Source of the DNA: Xestospongia muta
Taxonomy: Eukaryota; Porifera; Demospongiae; Haplosclerida; Petrosiidae
Length of the DNA stretch: 64,000 nt
Direction of reading: 5' to 3'
Assembly: GCA_963693285.1 (NCBI GenBank)
Contig: OY848920.1
Coordinates: forward strand, 9,472,182 to 9,536,181
Shown in pieces: positions 37,738 to 49,815 of this stretch. How positions within the stretch are numbered: the first letter of the stretch is position 1; every line of letters starts with the position of its first letter. A program made the position numbers and the translations under genes. Below the pieces are notes generated by a model that was not told the origin of the DNA, searched no databases, and was given only the letters and a program-made list of their open reading frames with translations.

Positions 37738-38460
37738 CAAGGATTCTCCCATGCCATGGGATGTAGCAGCCATATTGGAATGAAGACAAGCATTAGCTAA
37801 CTCTGATAATGAATTTGAAGAAGTAGCAGTACAGGAAGCTGTGTGAGCTGTTGCTTAGCAACTAGAAATGGTAAATAAACAAAAATAACAAGCAATAAAT
37901 TGAAACAAGCAAATTTAGCACAAAACAAATTTTAAACACTTTGAACAACATCATCTGATCACATAGTTATGTCTAATATAATTTGTTAATAACTTATCAG
38001 TTTATTGATATATTATGTCCATATATGGAATTATAGTTCATTTATACCTACTCCTCTCTCCATAGCAACAGAGGTAACCTATTCATCTGATCTCTTTCAA
38101 TATCTGTCTGACATCTCTCTTCCCTCATTTTATTGGTCATCTAGAGTTAATAAAATAACAATATACTTATTATAAAAAAGATTAACTAATGTTCCACAGA
38201 TCATTATCACAAACATTCACAGCTGATAATTCATTGTTATTTAGTCTCTCACATAATATATTATATTGACACACACATTGTATAATGTAGCACTAACAAA
38301 TCAGTTTATTAAATTAAATTATTAATTATTAATATTACTATTAAATCAAAGACATCTATATTAATTATTATAATTATTAATTTGTTCATTATAATTGTTA
38401 TTATTGTATTATAATAATATGATTTGATTACATGTTATGTACATGAGATTGATAATTACA
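37738..38460 (+). pseudogene. WASF fragment 1: VCA end plus 3' UTR
   Basis: 37,738-37,845 copies the last codons of WASF (PMPWDVAAILE and the acidic tail), but a C-to-T change makes a stop right after ILE and the EWEDV end is partly deleted. The copy continues through the WASF 3' UTR (matching 30,470-31,092). It has no upstream exon and cannot encode WAVE. Confidence 0.9.
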
Positions 38461-38640
38461 TGTACATGTAGATTAGTAGTTTAATGTGACTACAGTAGTT
38501 TAATGTGACTATGTAGATCAGTAGTTTTATATCACTACATGTAGATCAGTAGTTTAATGTGACTACATGTAGATCAGTAGTTTAATATCACTACATGTAG
38601 ATCAGTAGTTTTATATCACTACTTGTAGATCAGTAGTTAC
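38461..38640. repeat. Tandem repeat
   Basis: Five to six copies of a roughly 32-bp unit built on ACATGTAGATCAGTAGTTTA. It lies in the spacer immediately after the WASF fragment. Confidence 0.85.
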
Positions 38641-39532
38641 ATTGTTCAAAATATGGATATTATGATCATAGTTATGCAGTCTTCTTGCTCAAGTGCATCT
38701 CTAAAAAATGGTATCATTACTAGTCAATAGTAGTAATATTAAATGTTCTTTGTTTATGTAATTTATTATGAACTTTGCTATTATTAGGAAAGTAATACAA
38801 TTAGTAAATGAAAAGGATGAACTTATTTTGTCTAACACTTAAATTATATTCTACAATATCTTTATATGTTGTGTATTATTTTATAAAATACAAACATTAA
38901 AACAAAATTAGATAGATATATACAAAGTACAAAAAATAGACAAACATTATTAGACTAATACCTCACATTAACAAGATCAGGTAAATAATTTAATAGTGAT
39001 CAGTTATTACAACTCATTTTGTAAATAAAATGTTTAGTTGTCTGGTTTTTATTTAAAGCACATGTTTTATAATCATTAGCTGATTACTATTAGTCTATAA
39101 AGTAAACATATAAGTCTTGATATAATATAATGTGATCAAGTGAGTCTCATTTCACACTTACTGACTATAAAGTGAACATTACTAAATTATACACTAGTAC
39201 ATTTTATATTAATGACCAGTTATTGGAAGAGATGTACATTGATTGTATATATCATGACCAGTTACTAATTGTTAACTTATTATATCACTTGATTATGTTA
39301 ATTGAGTAAAGAATATGTATAAACTCTACTATGTAAGAGAGAGAGAGAACTTACAACAGTTTTACTGTGTATAAATTGTTCTGTTTCTTTGATCCCTTCA
39401 TTTAATTTTATTGTTTATCAATCCATTCATCCACGTATAGATCCATTTGATATTTATTCATCCATATATATACATCCATATCAATTGGTTTTTATGTTAT
39501 TTATTTATTTAATATATTCATCCATTTTCCAG

Positions 39533-39947
39533 GTACTATTAATACTCCATCTCTTTGTGAGAGGTTGGCTGTTATGGGAGATGTTAAAAAGATTACATAT
39601 TAATATTAATTGTTATAGTTAGTGTTAATTTTATACTTCCATTGTAATTATAGGATATGCAGAAATTAATTAAACAACACAAAATGAGTTGACTACTTAC
39701 AACAAAAGAGATAACTTCAATTTAGTTAGTGACAATTAAGGTCAGCAAGATTAGGTATATGTGGGAAATATGGACTCTCTCATCTCTCTCATTACAGACT
39801 GTTTTCATTAATGACACTGAATTCATTATTGGTAATGATGAGGTTTATAAGTTACTTGATTCTTCAACAATGTCAACTTCAATTGAACACTATGTAATAC
39901 TGTTATATTATCATGTATTTTGTACCTATGATGTCATAGTTGTGTAA
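39533..39947 (+). other. Conserved orphan exon pair, copy a
   Basis: Two acceptor-preceded open segments: 39,533-39,603 (reads SLCERLAVMGD) and 39,798-39,947 (reads VFINDTEFIIGNDEVYKLLD, stop at 39,945). The same pair recurs in the next two spacers (47,579-47,995 and 57,325-57,742) with few changes. The protein is unknown to me. It may be the 3' end of a gene caught in the duplication rather than a working gene, since no start exon is visible. Confidence 0.4.
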
Positions 39948-40975
39948 TGTTTTGTTGAAAATTATTGTTATTTATTTAACTTTAAAAATTAATATAAAAA
40001 TAATTCAGTTAACAAAAGTACATAGAAACATTAAAATTCTTGACAGCTGTAGAAATAACCAAAAATCACAGAAACCTTCATAAAGAATTCATGAGACACA
40101 TACCATTACTTGTCCTACGTTAAACTTACAAACCCCATCCACACCAGTGTTACCTAAAGAAATATCTCTAAATATAATATTTATATTGATATTCATTCCT
40201 GTTATTATCTTCTTGTGTTGTGAGAACATTATAATGAAAGTAACAATATTTCTTTATAAACTTTACTCACTAAGACAATTAAAAAAGTGGACAATGATCT
40301 ATTAATACAAGACAATATAATGTATAGAATAAAATAACTTACTGTTACAATGATTTATTACTGCTGTCTACTACAGATTAATCTAATACTATAGTTTAAA
40401 ATATTAATATTTAATATAATTATTAGGATCAGTTGATGTGTATGATTGTACAACATCTATTATAACTGGTGAGCTTTGTACCTAGTCTAGCTAATAAGAG
40501 AGAGGAGAGGTGATAATTATTGTCTTCAATCATTTCAACTTACATCACATAATATTACACCTCCAGATACAGTGATCTGATATCCAATATACTGTATTCA
40601 TTTAAAGGTTTATTTCCTCTCATATTCCCAATAGAGTATCCAATCCTTTATTATAGGGATAACTACATTATTGATATATCAGTGTATAGTATAAGACTAA
40701 TGGAGTTGTCCATTAATATCATCTCACCATTTACAATGTAAGTGAGCAAACGTCTCTACTTCAGAAATATGTATTGTTAGACTTGAACAGTTGATAGTTT
40801 TCATTATTCAACTGAACTGATCTCAGTATTATAGTTCTGCTCTATTTTTATTGTCTATTATTTTTGTTAGAGAAAGAAATTGTTAATAAAAGAAGAGAAG
40901 ATAAAGTCAAGCGTAATTTAAAGAGAAAATAAAAGTGAGCAAGAAGACAGATTAATAAACAACAACTACTGACTA

Positions 40976-43900
40976 TTACAAGAACTTAAGTCTGTCTTCA
41001 ATAACTTGATAACTGTCTAACGTTTTACAATACTCGTAATGTTCTCTTGATAAGTATAGTGTCCGTATTGTAGTACTTTTATTAAGTGATGTGCATATTG
41101 TCTTGATATCATCATTGTTCAGTGAAGTATAGTAGAGACGTAGTTCTGTCAGCGATGTAGTTGTTTGTATTAGATCTGCTATTGTACTGGTACTAACTGA
41201 AGTTATCTGATGATTACGTCCGATGCTCAACGTAGTTAATGTTTGGTTTTTACTAAGTCCTTCACAGATATATCGGACTCCATTATCAGTGATGTTACAG
41301 TAGGAGAGATATAGTTCTTTCAAAGTTGTATTAGTTGCTAACATAGTAGATAAGTGAATCATATCTTCATCGGTGATACCAGTAACATTAGACAACTCTA
41401 ACTCTTCAAGTGTTTTGTTATTAAAGAGACTATCACTGACTTGTTTGATACCACCAGTAAGTGAAGAGGACTGCAGCAGTATTCTCTTTATTGTTTTATT
41501 AGTTTTTAGTATCTCTGATAATATCGATACACACTTACTGTCCAACGAAGTGTGCAAAATATAAAGTCTCCACACTGTACACTTATTAAGATTGTTTATA
41601 ATAACTGCAGTACTTTCAGGAGATGATGAGTTGAGATGAATACTCCATTCTTTTCCTATTTGTCGTTCTTTTATTAATTTACTTATAACATCTTCACTTT
41701 CTACTACACTTGGTCTAGTGAGTCTAACAAAATTGTCATCATCATTCCACTGAACACTTCCAGCGTCTCCTGTTATAAAACAGAGTTAGTATATAGTGTA
41801 GTACACACATAGTAATATATACTATAACACACTACAATACACAGACAACACACTGAAGAAGAAAGGAAGCCATTATTGTTTACTGAATATGGTTACTACG
41901 GCAACACATTTACAGAGATATAAGGGAAATGCCAAAATGGTCATTGTGAACAGAGTAGAGGGTTGAGTTTGTCATTTTAGTATACACTATGAATATCTTG
42001 TCAGTGTAATTTACTGAGATGCTTCTTAAATTTCTACTTTTACTCTTAGTTGGTTTTAAGTCCTAGCTACAGTAAGTCATGTTGTACACATATACTATTG
42101 TTGCTAATAGTAAGTGAAATGTGTGAGGATCATTTGATAATAGTTGTCACTAGGTAAAGGGATAGAGACTGAATAAACAGTCTGAGTTGTCTTGTCTTGT
42201 GTGGTCCAATGTTACTGAAATGTCAGGTGACACAATACTATAGTGTCTTTATAGTATGTATTGTAAACATTATTGTATTCTATTTCATTGAGTCCAGAAT
42301 TGAGTTGATATGTTTGTTACATGAGGAAATTATGTATCTCTCTACCTACTAATGTTGTACATAGGAATGCTCTGTTGTTACAAAAATGCTTGGTAGGTGT
42401 GGTTAAGTGCAGTAGCTCTACTGAGCAGTACATGTTAATAGATATAGACAAAAGTAGAAGTAATTACAGATAAGATGAGTTATCAGTTGATTTGACTCTT
42501 TCCTTGATATGTTACATCATTCTTAGTATGATGTAAAAGTAAACATAACACTTTTTATTACTAATGTACTAATGTTTATGTAGTTAGTAGTACATTAGTA
42601 ACTAAAACTGTGACATGTTTACTTTTACATCATACTTAGTTTTGCTATATCATGCAACCTGTATAACAATATATAAAATCAACAAAACAATTTTTACAGT
42701 CCAAATTTATTACATCAGCCATTCCTGAGAGACATCAAATTATAGCAATCGTGTGTTTTTCCATATGATCATGTGATCACTGACATGACACTGATGATAC
42801 TAGGACCAAGAATATGAATCAAACACACCAGACTGTCTATTCATAATCCTCAAAACCACAATGTTAAAAATGTTCAGATCAATTATATTCAAAACCAATG
42901 TAGTTATCTGAAAGGACATTGTGTTTAAGAGTCTGAGAAGGAACTATACCATATATCCAATATCCAGGGTTTCATCTAGAAAAGTTTAGCAGAGGGGGAA
43001 GTCATGGTAATTAACTATGTAATGGGCGGGGTCACAGTAATTATCTTAATTATAGCTAATATGAATAAAAGTTGGCAAACAGTTCAGATTATACTAAAAA
43101 TAGTCATCAAAATAGTCTCAACGTAAACATTGAAACAGTTGTATTAATTTATCTTCCTTTGTTATCATTATCATAACTCTATCATGTTATATTGACACTA
43201 AGAGAGTGTATAGTAAATACGGAAATTCATTTTTATCTATTATGAATTTAATTATTGTGGTTTGAGAATTATGAACATAATTTACGCTACAATAATTTGT
43301 GGTTTATAAATTTAATAGTTATTAACACTATTGACTGTAAGAGATATAATATTATCATATAAACTTACTTGGAGGAGAGGTTTCATCTTTATTATCAGCT
43401 GAACCTTTTAACTGATCTTTTAACTCTAATATTGGTGTAGACTCTAGTAGTCACAATTAAGACACATATATTATTAACAATATTATATTATTACCTGTAG
43501 TAACAGGTGTGGACTCTTCTTGGATGGATTTTGTTTGTGTTTCCTCAAGTCCTTGATCAGTTACTAGTTTACGAGCCTTTGGTATGAATGCTAGATCTAG
43601 TAACAATGCAATGAGAAGTGACTAATACCAGTTACCTTTTAAGCTCTGCTTTAATTCCTCAATCTGTTGGTCTCTCTTTCTTAGCTGCAAAGTCAATGAC
43701 GTTATTATTTCTTGTAGTGTCTCTAGTTCTTTCTGTCTCTCTACAGACACTGACAGTATATTCTTCTCGAAAGCTTTATGTAAAATGAGAAGATTGATCA
43801 AAATATATTATATAAAATACTTTAACATTGGACTTGTGATTGCTGTTGTATTAATTTACCTTCCTTTGTTTTCACAAGTGATATCAAATCTTCAATTGTC

Positions 43901-46112
43901 TTTTCTTTCATTTCTCTTGTTTCTATATAAAGGAACGTTAAGTTATAAATCAGATATATGATATAATAGACAGCTATTAAATAAAACAATAGTTGTACAC
44001 AATATACCTTCATTTTGTCTGACAATAGATGACATTTGTATAGTCATCTTTTTCCGCATGGTTTGTTCTAGTTCCAGTCGATTTCTCAACTCCTTTGTGT
44101 TCTCTTCTACAATAGCTCTAACCTCCTATATATCAATAAACAACACATGTAGTAACTGTGGTCTAATACTACTCATCTCTTACCTTGTCTCTTCTATGAT
44201 CATAAATGGTACAGTGACCAACTGTAAGTTGAAGTAACCCTTTCTTTTTCATCATTTCAAGAGTCTCCTGAGCTCTAGCAATAAGTAGAGTTGTTAGACT
44301 GAGTGGACAAAAACAGGTGACAATGATGGAGTTGCCTCTTTGTATGTAACGAATCTCCACATTTATCTCAAGTGATATAGAAATAATGTCCTCAATATCT
44401 TTCAACGTACAATCTTTAGGATCCCAGTTCAACACAAAGATGACTGTCTCACATTTGAGAAGAGAAGGAGTGTTTATTACTTTAAAACTTTCATTCAAAC
44501 AAAGAGAAGCTTTTGTTTTTTCACAAACTGAGCGAACTATATCTTTGTATGTTTGTATGTGTGTCTCAGCTTCTTTGATTTTAAAGCACTTCACAATACC
44601 CTCCAGGCAACTGATATTGATCAGTGTACAATGCTTCCTAACGACAGTTAGTATTTCATCAATGGACTTGGAGTGAACAATTTGAGATTCAAGGTGAGGG
44701 TAGCCATCTTCAAGAAAACTTTTTAATTCATCAAGAGGAGGAGGTGTTACATTAATGGCTTTTCGGATATTTCTAAAGGCTATTGCAAATTCACTTTTAA
44801 TAGATCCAAAAATAGGACTCAAGCTTTGAGGAAGTATAACTTCCTTTACTGTGTCATCTACAATAAGATCAATCAATAAATAAAAATCCTTTAAATATCA
44901 CACACAGTATATACTAACCTTGTCTTGAAGTTGAAGTGCTGTCTACTGATTTAGTGGTCAATAGGTTAACTGTGGTCCGTACTTCAGGAACGCTGATATC
45001 AGGAAATACTTTCTCTATAATAAATTAATATTAAAATATTATTTAATATTATTAGTACATAATAATGTATTTACCACAATCCTCTAAGATAGCATTAGCA
45101 CAAGGTACATTGTTAGTAAATTTTAACAGTATACTAGCAAAGATCATCAGGTGATGGTAATTGGTATGTACAGCATGACGTACAGCTCCTAACAACATAA
45201 ATAATGCTTTACTTGTTGACAAAGACTTGGCAGTATATTTCATAATTGCTAGTCTAGTTTTTGTAATAACTCCCTCTTCATAGAGGTAGTATGCTACTCT
45301 AACAGGATATCGTAGAGAATGAGAGAGAGTACCATAATGACAACGTAAAATGTCACTGGCATGATCTTCACAACTACTATGACTTGTCATTGCTATCTCT
45401 TGAACAGTACTTGATGTTGTCTGGTCATCTGGAAATGTTTGACCTATTAACAATAAGTATTAATTATAAATTATTTAATTGTCCTCTTACCATATTCACT
45501 GATAATTCTCTGAGATAGCATTTTTGTTTCTTCAAACTTGGATAGTACTGTAGCTAATATTTTCAACTTCTTGCGATCTGACAATATTGCTGTATGTATA
45601 GCAGATAACAGAGTTGTATTCTTCTCATCTGGAGAACCTTGCAATGACTCCATCTTATCAAGTGTTTCTTCACTGATACATCTCTCACTAAATAAGAGCT
45701 GGGACACTTTTACAGGATTAATCAGACACTGTGACAGTGTATCATTATGACACTGAAGAATAGCAGTTGCTTCATTAGCTAGAGACTGAGAAGGAAGACT
45801 ACAGGATTTTCTCAATGATTGCTCATACTCTTGAGCAACAGTGATTTCTTCGATGACTTCCTTCCTCAAAGCATCTACCACTTGTCTTCTGGTAGCATCA
45901 GGTTTGGTATCTAACCACAACTCAAACATTTTTGTTGTTTTGTACGTGGAGTCATCTAGTAGCTTGTGAATATCTTCCAACTTCTTAGCGTTCAGTTTTA
46001 GCTGAATTCCCAACTGATACCATTTACTACCAATACGAATATGTTCACATAATTCATCAAGTGTTGGCTTCTCTTCTAGAATTTCCTCGAAAGATAGGTT
46101 TCTTGTAGCCAT
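40976..46112 (-). CDS. Death-fold/coiled-coil/LRR protein, array copy 2
   Basis: Tandem paralogue with the same modules as copy 1. Exons: 46112-45491, 45443-45075, 45014-44919, 44857-44184, 44125-44008, 43922-43860, 43773-43636, 43596-43495, 43443-43369, 41769-40976; 3051 nt, 1016 residues. Two differences stand out. The death-domain exon and first CARD-like exon are fused into one, with the intron and a few codons gone. The acidic exon (33765-33842 in copy 1) is absent. The C-terminal half of the unrecognised module is nearly identical to copy 1, but the N-terminal half is diverged. The promoter side (46,113-46,320) differs from copies 1 and 3, yet the ATGAGAG exon and donor at 46,316 are kept. 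Function unknown; probably a cytosolic recognition or scaffold protein. Confidence 0.8.
41810..43368. other. Long intron before the LRR exon of copy 2
   Basis: A 1.6-kb intron containing no counterpart of the acidic exon. A 42,530-42,650 stretch holds an imperfect inverted repeat around ATGTACTAATG (AAACATAACACT against its complement). Otherwise AT-rich with no open frame. Confidence 0.4.
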
Positions 46113-46797
46113 TGCTTCTTTGGCGTACCCGGGATTGGAAACCCACACGCACTTCCGGTACACTCCATCTGACAATCATAAACTGCACGTAAACTATGAC
46201 TTGCAGTGCTCTTGTCTCTTCTAAAACGAATATGTAGTATTTTTAGAATTTTTACTTTAATTAGGTGTAACTTTATAATAAATATTTATTAGAAGTAATT
46301 ATTATTTTCCTGACATGAGAGGTAAGATACTGTTACTTGTTTAAGTAATTGATTATATCATTGATTGCGTTTTAAAAATTACAATAACAAGTTTATTATG
46401 CTCTTATTTAGTGCTATTATGTAAAATATTGTATGTAACATACAGCTGTGTCCACGAGAATACATGTACATGTATAATGTTACAATATGTACATTTATTA
46501 TTAATTTACTATATTTATTTCAATGTGATGCGATATTAATACTAAATTATTGAAAATGACTAAACCTTTGAACCTTGGACCCAAAAATATATTCACATTA
46601 AATAATACTTTTATTGAACTTAATTCCTCTAGCTACAGATAATGTTGTATTTGTTACATTATGTTTTTTATAGTAATGTAACCATCTTTAATACTTTAAA
46701 GTATAATAAATTATTGTGATATTAACAGTTGATAGTATGTCCTCCCTTACCAACTACACTATATACTCGTGTTTACATGTACTAACTAAGGGGAGTG

Positions 46798-47110
46798 GTC
46801 ATCTTCAAGTGACAGAAGTGGGTGGAGTCATAGAGGTGTGGTTACTAAACATCCACTTCAAAATAATGAATCAGTCTCACCCAATGTCTTTGATGATGAT
46901 GTCATTGATAACAGAGAGGATACACCACCAATTTCAAAGTATTCACCTCATAAGGAATCCTTACCCACTAGTCTTAATGGCTTAGAGGGGTCACCAATAG
47001 TAACGAGAAAAGAATCCCTTCCTTCTAAATTAAGCCCGCCTATAGATAGTTAGCCCTATAGTCAGTCCTGAAATAAGGCAGAAAGTAGAGATGTTAACAT
47101 TAGGGGGTCT
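46798..47110 (+). pseudogene. WASF fragment 2: Ser/Pro linker piece
   Basis: Copies WASF from about 29,028 to 29,340 (SSSDRSGWSHRGVV, FDDDV, SKYSPHKESLPTSL). An inserted ATAG then causes a frameshift and stop (SIDS-type end). It jumps directly to sequence matching WASF about 29,914. It lacks the WAVE homology domain and VCA, and so is not a functional WAVE. Confidence 0.9.
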
Positions 47111-47578
47111 GTGCATAATAATCAGTTATTAAAGCAACTTTTGTAAATAAAATGTTTAGTTGTCTGGTTTTATTTAGAGCACGTTTTAAATCATTAGCTG
47201 ATCATTATTGGTCTATAAGATGAACATTGAAGTCTTGATGTAATATAATGTGATCAAGTGAGTCTCATTTCACACTTACTGACTATAAAGTGAACAATAC
47301 TAAATTATACACTAGTACATATTATATTAATGACCAGTTATTGGAAGTGATGTACATTGATTGTATATATCATGACCAGTTACTAATTGTTAACTTATTA
47401 TATCACTTGATTATGTTAATTGAGTAAAGAATATGTATAAACTCTACTATGTAAGAGAGAGAGAGAGAGAACTTACAACAGTTTTATTGTACTTGTCTAT
47501 TAATCCATTTTATATTTATTTATCCATACAACAATCAATTTTTATGTTATTTAATTAATATATTCATCCATTTTTCAG

Positions 47579-47995
47579 GTACTACTGATACTTTATCTCT
47601 TTGTGAGAGGTTGACTGTTATGGGAGATGTTAAAAAGATTACATATTAATATTAATTGTTATAGTTAGTGTTAATTTTATACTTCCATTTTAATTATAGG
47701 AAATGCAGAAATTAATTAAACAACAGAAAATAAGTTGACTACTTACAACAAAAGGGATAACTTCAATTTAGTTAGTTACAATTAAGGTCAGCAAGATTAG
47801 GTATATGTGGCAAATATGGACTCTCTCATCTCTTTCTCATTACAGACTGTTTTCATTAATGACACTGAATTCATTATTGATAATGATGAGGTTTATAAGT
47901 TACTTGATTCTTCAACAATGTCAGGTTCAATTGAACACTATGTAATACTGTTATATTATCATGTATTTTGTACCTATGATGTCATAGTTGTGTAA
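47579..47995 (+). other. Conserved orphan exon pair, copy b
   Basis: Second copy of the pair described at 39,533: segments about 47,579-47,649 and 47,846-47,995, each preceded by CAG. The second segment differs from copy a at only a few residues (IIDNDE for IIGNDE, MSGS for MSTS). Confidence 0.4.
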
Positions 47996-48824
47996 TGTTT
48001 TGTTTAAAAATATTGTTATTTATTTAACTTTAAAAATTAATATAAAAATAATTCAGTTAACAGAAGTACATAGAAACACTAAAATTATTGGCAGCTGTAG
48101 AAATAATCAACAATCACAGAAACCTCCATAAATAAAGAGTTTATTAGACACATACCATCTTTTGTCCTACATTCAACTTACAAACCTCATCTACACCAGT
48201 TTTACCTAAAGAAATGTCTCTAAATATAATATTTACATTAGTATTCATTCATCTTATTGTCACAACAATATTACCATATCTTCCTAGCAGGAGTATATCT
48301 TATACTATATATATATATATATATTGGTATTACTGTTGTTGTCTTGTTTGTGTTGTGAGAACATTAGAATGGAAGTAACAATATTTCTTTATAAACTATG
48401 TTCACTAAGACAATTAAAAGTGGACAATGATCTATTAATACAAGACAATATAATGTATAGAATAAAATAACTTACTGTTACAATGATTTATTACTGCTGT
48501 CTACTACAGATTAATCTAAATAAACTACAGTTTTAAATATTAATATTTAATATAATTATTAGGATCAGATTATGAGTGTGATTGTACAACGCCTATTATA
48601 ACTGGTGACCTTTGTACCTAGTCTAGCTAATAAGAGAGAGGAGAGGTGATAATTATTGTCTTCAATCATTTCAACTTACTTCACATAATATTCCACCTCC
48701 ACATCCAGTAATCTCATATCCAATATACTGTATTCAGTTAAAGGTCTCTTATTTCAACATAGTATCTAATCCTTTATTATAGGGATAACTACATTATTGA
48801 TATATCAGTGTGTACTATAGTCTT

Positions 48825-49410
48825 TTTTAAATAAACAATGATGCTGGCTAAATAGCACAGCTAATGAGATAAACAAAGTAATGTATATGAATATTATAAT
48901 TGTAGAGACTAATCTATGATGAGTTGAATGTAACTTATTTTTCAGTTGATTGATGAAGACATAGGTGTAAAACATTTGTGGTAGATCATTTTGTAAAGGA
49001 GTCTTATTTTCGAGATAGAGCATCACAAGGAGAGAGATGGCATTTGAAATGGTCAAGAAGAGTGGAGTCGTTTGAGAATCATCTTTTGACAATAATTTTC
49101 AGTGCAAAAAATTGGACCTTTTTAATTGCAATTTTATCTTTAGTGAATTGGGGACCCATAATGATGAACAATAAGTTAGGATTGGGAGAACATGGGATTT
49201 GTAGAGTTTAATAAGGACAGATGATGAAGACAGACAGTAAAAGTGACAGAAAATACAACCAAGGAGTTTCCTTGCTTTTGAGCAGATGTGCTGTATGTGT
49301 GGTGACCATGAAAGTTTAGAAGTTAGTATGATTCCAAGGTATTTGTAAGATGAGACTTGTTCAATGCTACAGCCATTGAGGTATAAGGATGGCAGGGATG
49401 CAATGAAGGA
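48825..49410 (-). mobile_element. Non-LTR retrotransposon remnant (reverse transcriptase C-terminus)
   Basis: On the minus strand, 49,400-49,210 reads LNGCSIEQVSSYKYLGIIL and KLSWSPHIQHICSKARKLLG, the region after the RT fingers/palm in jockey/CR1-like LINEs. Frames broken by small indels continue to 48,825. It has no intact ORF and is dead. It is shared with the spacer before copy 4. Confidence 0.8.
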
Positions 49411-49815
49411 ATCAGTCTTTCATCTCTTCTGAATATAAGATATGTCATACTGACGTCAAAATGGAATACAAGTACGTTCATTACTGCCTGACGTCTTCAG
49501 TTTAGAACTATAAAGAACATATATACACCTAAAATTGGAATTCCAGACAACATAGATACTTCCACAAAGGGGTTAAAAATTAATGCCCCACCCACAAATA
49601 ATAATTACAGGCGCCAAGTGACCAGCTGCGAGAGACAAAAAAGTGCGACGTTAGAGAAGTAAGTGTCAAGCAAAACTGCTCTATTTTTATTGTCTACTAG
49701 TTTTGTTAGAGAAATAAATTGTTAATAAAAGAAGAGAAGATAAAGTCAAGAGTAATTTAAAGAGAAAATAAAAGTGAGCGAGAAGACAGATTAAGAATAA
49801 ACAACAAATTACTTA

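Noticed and set aside
46798..47055. Second WASF gene
   Set aside because: Only a linker fragment with frameshift and stop; no WAVE homology domain, WH2 or acidic tail.
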